Of a stretch of DNA of 64,000 nucleotides, positions 59,925 to 64,000 are shown piece by piece. A model generated the notes under the pieces. The model saw nothing but the letters and a program-made list of their open reading frames with translations, did no database searches and was not told the origin of the DNA. Source of the stretch: Kiloniellaceae bacterium (lineage in GTDB: Bacteria; Pseudomonadota; Alphaproteobacteria; Kiloniellales; J153); NCBI GenBank assembly GCA_021776135.1, contig JAJFGL010000011.1, positions 26,845 to 90,844 of the forward strand. The letters run 5' to 3'. A program made the position numbers and the translations under genes. Positions within the stretch are counted from its first letter, which is position 1. Every line of letters starts with the position of its first letter.

Positions 59925-62900
59925 GTGAAACAAGCATCCTATATCCTGGCGGCGGTTTTATTTTTGGCGCTGGCCACGGTAAATGCTTGGGCCGCCAGCG
60001 GCGAATCGCCGCGCGGCATAACCTATGGCAAGACGCCGCCGGCGCCGGCCTTCCAGTCGCTCATGCAGAGTTACGCCAAGAGCCGCGGTTGCCAATCCTG
60101 TCATACCAAGACCGACCAGGCCTCGATGCACGTCACCCCGGCGGTGGTGCTGGGCTGCGCCGATTGCCACGGCGGCGACGCGGCGGTGACCCGGCCGGAG
60201 GGCAGCGAACCGGAGGATACGGCCTACCGGGCGGCGCTCGACCGAGCCCACGTGCAACCGCGTTATCCCAAAACCTGGAACTATCCGTCGAGCGCCAATC
60301 CGAGGAACAGCTATACGCTCTTGAACCGGGAGGCGGCCGAGTACGTCCGTTTCGTCAATCCGAGCGATTACCGGGTGGCGCGGGAGGCTTGCGGCGCCTG
60401 TCACTTGCCGATCATTCAAGCCGCCGAGCGCAGCCTCATGTCGACCAGCGCCATGCTTTGGGGCGGAGCCGCGTACAACAACGGCATCCTGCCGTTCAAG
60501 AACTACAACGTCGGCGAAGCCTATACCCGGGACGGCGAAGCGGCGACGCTGATGAGCCCGCTGCCCCCCAACGAGAAAATGAAAAAACGCGGCATCCTGC
60601 CGTATCTGTTTCCTCTACCGGCCTGGGAGGTCATTCCGGCTGGCGATATCTTCCGGGTATTCGAACGCGGCGGCCGCAACATCGCCAACCTGTTTCCCGA
60701 AATCGGCCTGCCCAACCTTACCGGCAGCATTCAACGGCTCGAGGAGCCGGGACGTCCGGACCTGCGCCAATCGAACCGGGGCCCCGGTACCGGGCTCAGG
60801 ATCTCGGTTCCGGTCATCAACATCACCAAGACCCGCCTGAACGATCCGCACATGTGGTTCCTGGGCACCAACGATCAACCGGGCGATTTTCGTTCCTCGG
60901 GTTGCGCGGGCTGTCATGTGGTCTATGCCAACGACCGGGATCCCCGCCATTCCGGGCCCTATGCCCGCTTCGGCCATGTCGGAGAGAGTCAGACCAGCGA
61001 TCCCACCATACCCAAGGGCGAACAGGGTCATCCGCTGAAGCATAAATTTTCGCGGGCTATCCCGACCAGCCAGTGCATGAGCTGCCACATGCACCAGCCG
61101 AACTCCTTCGTGAATACCTTCCTAGGCTATACCATGTGGGACTACGAATCCGACGCCCCCACCATGTGGCCGGAAGAACAGCGCTACCCGACTTCGGCGG
61201 AGATACGCGCCATCAACGAACGCAACCCGGAAGAAGCGGCGATACGAGGAAAGTGGTCGGATGTGGACTTCCTAAGGGGGGTATCGGAACTCAATCCCAA
61301 GCTCAAGAACACCCAGTTCGCCGATTACCACGGTCACGGCTGGAACTTCCGGGCCGTCTTCAAGAAAGACCGCAAGGGCGATCTTCTCGACGCCGAGGGC
61401 AAGGTGATCGGCCCGGACGATCCCGACAAGTTCAAGAAGGCCGTGCACATGTCGTCCATTCACCTGGATGTCGGGATGAATTGCGTCGATTGTCATTTCT
61501 CTCAAGACTCCCACGGCAACGGTTGGATCCACGGCGAGGTGGCGAACGCCATTGAGATTCGCTGCGCGGATTGTCACGGCACGGCGGAATCCTATCCCAG
61601 CCTTGTCACCTCGGGTCCGGCCGCGAAACCCGGCGGTTTCGATCTATCCTTGCTGCGCAACGAGGACGGCCGCAGGCGTTTTGTCTGGCGCGGCCCTGAT
61701 TGCGGTAAGCCGGCGGGCGGAACCCGCGACTGCAAGCTGTTCCAGCGGCCTATCCTATGGAAAAAGGGCGACACGCCGCCGGAGGATATCGCCAAGGCGA
61801 TCGGCCCGAACCTGGAATGGGAACTTTCCCTGGTTAAGGATACGGTGAACCCGGCCCATGCCGACTACAACCAGAAGGCGGCGCGGGCCAAGCTCATGGC
61901 CATGGGCACGGGCATGGGCTGGGGGCCGGGGGTGGCCGAAACCGGGCGCGCGCACCGCGACGAACGCATGGAATGCTATTCGTGCCATCTGTCCTGGACC
62001 ACCTCCTGCGCCGGCTGTCACTTGCCGATCCAGGCCAACTGGAAGACCGAGCGGAAACATTACGAGGGCGGCGAATCGCGCAACTACGCCACCTATAATC
62101 CCCAGGTTGTCCGCGACCAGATGTTCCAGCTTGGCATCCATTCCACGGTCAAGGGCAACACCATCGCGCCGATCCGCTCGTCCTCCGCGTTGATCCTGTC
62201 CTCCACCAACATCAACCGCGAAAAGATTTACATACAGCAACCGCCGATCGCGGCCTCCGGCTATTCCAGTCAGGCCTTCGCGCCCCACTTCCCGCACACG
62301 GTGCGCAAGACGGAAACCAAGCAGTGCACCGATTGCCACTTGTCCGAGGCCAAAGACAACAACGCCATCATGGCGCAGCTTCTGTTGCTCGGGACCAATT
62401 TCGTTAATTTCGTGGGCTACAACGCCTGGGTCGGCGCCAGCGGCGGCTTCGAAGCGGTGCGGGTCACGGAGTGGGACGAGCCCCAGGCGGTGATCGGCAG
62501 TTACCTGCACAAATACGCCTATCCCGATTGGTACCGGGACCACCTCGGCAAAGAAAAAAAGTTGAGTGAAAGTTATGCCCAATCCGGCGGCCGGGCGGGC
62601 TGTCTGCAGCTTCGCGGCGAGTACCTATACGTTGCCCAGGGCGCGGACGGCATGGAGGCCTACGATGTCGCCTCGATCGCCAACAAGGGCTTTTCCGACC
62701 GCATCATATCGGCGCCTTTCAGTCCGCTCGGGCACGACACGCGGGTCGGATCGGCGAACGCAACCTGCGTGGCCTTGGCGACCACTCAGCCGGTACATCC
62801 GGACCGCATGGACAAAGACGCGGCGACCGAGACTCTCATGCTGGAAACCAACCAGGAGCAGCCCTTCCATCCAATTTACGATTATGCCTTCATCACCGAT

Positions 62901-63761
62901 GCGCAAGAGGGCCTGATCCTGACCGACATCAACACCATGGCCGACGGCGAACCGCGTAATAATTTCCTGGAGCGCACCCTGACTTGGAACGAGGGGGGAA
63001 TCTTGAAGGGCGCCCGCCACATAACCATCGCCGGCCATTATCTCTACATCGCGGCGGATGCCGGCATCGTCGTTTTGAACGTGGACCGGCCCCTGCGGCC
63101 GAAGCTGGTTAGCGTACTTCCCTTCGCGGACGCGCGCGCCAGTGCGATCCAGTTCCGCTACCTCTTCGTGACCGACGCTTTGGGTCTGCATGTTCTCGAC
63201 GCCACCGATCCGGCGCGTCCGCGTAAGGTGGAGGGCGCCTTCGTGCCCTTGGCGGACGCGCGGCGTATTTACCTGGCGCGGACCTTTGCCTATGTGGCCG
63301 CCAAAAAAGAGGGGCTGGTCATTGTCGACGTGGAGCGCCCGGAAACGCCACGTGTGTATATGAAATTCACCGCCGGCGGGCGGATCGCGGATGCCGAGGA
63401 CGTGGTGGTCGGCTCCACCAATGCCTCGCTCATGGCCTATGTGGCCGACGGCCGTGGCGGCCTCAAGGTGGTGCAGCTCACCTCACCGGAGCGGCAGCCG
63501 CGTTTTTACGGCTTCAGCCCGGACCCCAAACCGGAGCTTATCGCCTGGAAGCCGACTAAGTGGCCGGCGCTTTCCTTGTCCAAGGGTCTCGACCGTGACC
63601 GGGCGGTGGACGAGACCGGGGGCCAGATGGCGGTCTTCGGCCGCCTCGGCAGCCGCCCCTTCACGCGCCAGGAGATGCAAAAGCTCTATTTGGACAGGAC
63701 CGGCGCCCCCTGGTTCGTATCCGATACCGGCAAACCGGCGGATTTCGTACCGGCGCCCTGA
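59925..63761 (+). CDS. Giant secreted decahaem cytochrome with LVIVD propeller
   Basis: A 1278-aa protein with signal peptide (ILAAVLFLALATVNAWA). Ten CxxCH motifs lie between about residues 55 and 805 (CQSCH, CADCH, CGACH, CAGCH, CMSCH, CVDCH, CADCH, CYSCH, CAGCH, CTDCH). From about 885 to 1200, LVIVD-type repeats form a probable beta propeller (LYIAADAGIVVLNVDRPL, LFVTDALGLHVLDATDPA, AYVAAKKEGLVIVDVERP). The start is GTG 59925, eight bases after the barrel stop. It is probably at the outer face or in the periplasm, as the terminal electron carrier of the cluster. Confidence 0.9.
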   Translation: MKQASYILAAVLFLALATVNAWAASGESPRGITYGKTPPAPAFQSLMQSYAKSRGCQSCHTKTDQASMHVTPAVVLGCADCHGGDAAVTRPEGSEPEDTAYRAALDRAHVQPRYPKTWNYPSSANPRNSYTLLNREAAEYVRFVNPSDYRVAREACGACHLPIIQAAERSLMSTSAMLWGGAAYNNGILPFKNYNVGEAYTRDGEAATLMSPLPPNEKMKKRGILPYLFPLPAWEVIPAGDIFRVFERGGRNIANLFPEIGLPNLTGSIQRLEEPGRPDLRQSNRGPGTGLRISVPVINITKTRLNDPHMWFLGTNDQPGDFRSSGCAGCHVVYANDRDPRHSGPYARFGHVGESQTSDPTIPKGEQGHPLKHKFSRAIPTSQCMSCHMHQPNSFVNTFLGYTMWDYESDAPTMWPEEQRYPTSAEIRAINERNPEEAAIRGKWSDVDFLRGVSELNPKLKNTQFADYHGHGWNFRAVFKKDRKGDLLDAEGKVIGPDDPDKFKKAVHMSSIHLDVGMNCVDCHFSQDSHGNGWIHGEVANAIEIRCADCHGTAESYPSLVTSGPAAKPGGFDLSLLRNEDGRRRFVWRGPDCGKPAGGTRDCKLFQRPILWKKGDTPPEDIAKAIGPNLEWELSLVKDTVNPAHADYNQKAARAKLMAMGTGMGWGPGVAETGRAHRDERMECYSCHLSWTTSCAGCHLPIQANWKTERKHYEGGESRNYATYNPQVVRDQMFQLGIHSTVKGNTIAPIRSSSALILSSTNINREKIYIQQPPIAASGYSSQAFAPHFPHTVRKTETKQCTDCHLSEAKDNNAIMAQLLLLGTNFVNFVGYNAWVGASGGFEAVRVTEWDEPQAVIGSYLHKYAYPDWYRDHLGKEKKLSESYAQSGGRAGCLQLRGEYLYVAQGADGMEAYDVASIANKGFSDRIISAPFSPLGHDTRVGSANATCVALATTQPVHPDRMDKDAATETLMLETNQEQPFHPIYDYAFITDAQEGLILTDINTMADGEPRNNFLERTLTWNEGGILKGARHITIAGHYLYIAADAGIVVLNVDRPLRPKLVSVLPFADARASAIQFRYLFVTDALGLHVLDATDPARPRKVEGAFVPLADARRIYLARTFAYVAAKKEGLVIVDVERPETPRVYMKFTAGGRIADAEDVVVGSTNASLMAYVADGRGGLKVVQLTSPERQPRFYGFSPDPKPELIAWKPTKWPALSLSKGLDRDRAVDETGGQMAVFGRLGSRPFTRQEMQKLYLDRTGAPWFVSDTGKPADFVPAP

Positions 63762-63929
63762 AACCGGGCCTCCTCCTCGTCATACACGGATCAACGCTCC
63801 TTGGTATAATCGCCTGGCGGCGGCATGGACTCTTTATGCCACACACGGTCTTTCTCATCCTGGAGACCTTTGCACGAAGGGATAGATAGTGATTCGATGA
63901 TTTTGTTAGTTCATTGATTGGAGCGAAGC

Positions 63930-64000
63930 ATGACAGAGCGTCGAATTGGTCAGTTAGGCTGGTCTGATGGGGTTGTTATGAAGCGGGGTGCTGACCGGGG
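63930..64000 (+). CDS. 5' end of a probable transposase, cut by the window edge
   Basis: From ATG 63930 the open frame reads TERRIGQLGWSDGVVMKRG to the window end, which resembles starts of IS5-like transposases. GAGACCTTTGCACGA at 63863 looks like an insertion-sequence terminal repeat, and the 168-bp gap before it is otherwise empty. With 23 codons seen, this is a guess from pattern only. Confidence 0.4.
   Translation, partial: MTERRIGQLGWSDGVVMKRGADR

Noticed and set aside
55312-63761. Assignment to known MtrCAB, PioAB or Nrf/Qrc systems
   Set aside because: Haem numbers, FHA-like and LVIVD parts, and the barrel features do not match those families closely enough to name the genes.

Overview
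The window is GC-rich, densely coded chromosomal DNA from an alphaproteobacterium, most probably Rhodospirillales-like. The evidence is the gene order hemA-prfA-prmC-DUF4167-clpB, the carA/carB/greA block divergent from yqeY-dnaG-rpoD, an ELM1-family protein, and a ferritin-like protein closely resembling Rhodospirillum EncFtn. No plasmid or phage backbone is visible. The left edge cuts hisS and the right edge cuts what looks like a transposase.

Layout. 0-9 kb: translation and proteostasis genes (hisS end, hemA, prfA, prmC, a DUF4167 protein, clpB with a sigma-32-like promoter) plus a MOSC protein. 9-24 kb: envelope and metabolic genes, namely an M23 peptidase, a creatininase-family enzyme, a peptidoglycan-binding/TPR protein, a Kef-type antiporter, threonine degradation (kbl-tdh), a patatin phospholipase, a gamma-glutamyltransferase, a secreted diheme protein, aspartate aminotransferase, a GNAT, a PhyH-type oxygenase and a PanE-type reductase. 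24-30 kb: a GMC oxidoreductase operon with glyoxalase, then a visibly more AT-rich block with TetR, CMD/AhpD-like protein, LysR and tautomerase. 30-35 kb: an EF-G-like GTPase, an MhpD-type hydratase, an orphan EncFtn-like ferritin and msrP. 35-41 kb: a LysR regulator, a 636-aa protein I do not recognise, a repeat-bounded element carrying a broken GxxExxY gene together with a mini-copy of itself, a 2OG-Fe(II) oxygenase, ELM1 and an Lrp regulator. 41-51 kb: greA, carB, carA on the minus strand, then yqeY, dnaG, rpoD and a tRNA with anticodon CAT on the plus strand. 51-64 kb: an acetolactate-synthase-like enzyme, then a tight five-gene electron-transfer cluster.

The cluster at 52.9-63.8 kb is the best candidate for an undescribed system. 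It encodes (1) an 800-aa fusion of a flavin/pyridine-nucleotide oxidoreductase, two cyclic-nucleotide-binding domains and a four-cluster ferredoxin module; (2) a membrane protein with histidines in its helices, suitable for b haem; (3) an FHA-like domain joined through one membrane helix to a decahaem cytochrome; (4) an outer-membrane beta-barrel protein; and (5) a 1278-aa secreted decahaem cytochrome with an LVIVD-repeat propeller. By layout this could carry electrons from cytoplasmic NAD(P)H across both membranes, under nucleotide and possibly phosphopeptide control. The direction of electron flow and the terminal partner cannot be read from sequence.

Start sites were set by reading frame, family length and visible Shine-Dalgarno sequences; many ORF-track starts are too long and were trimmed.
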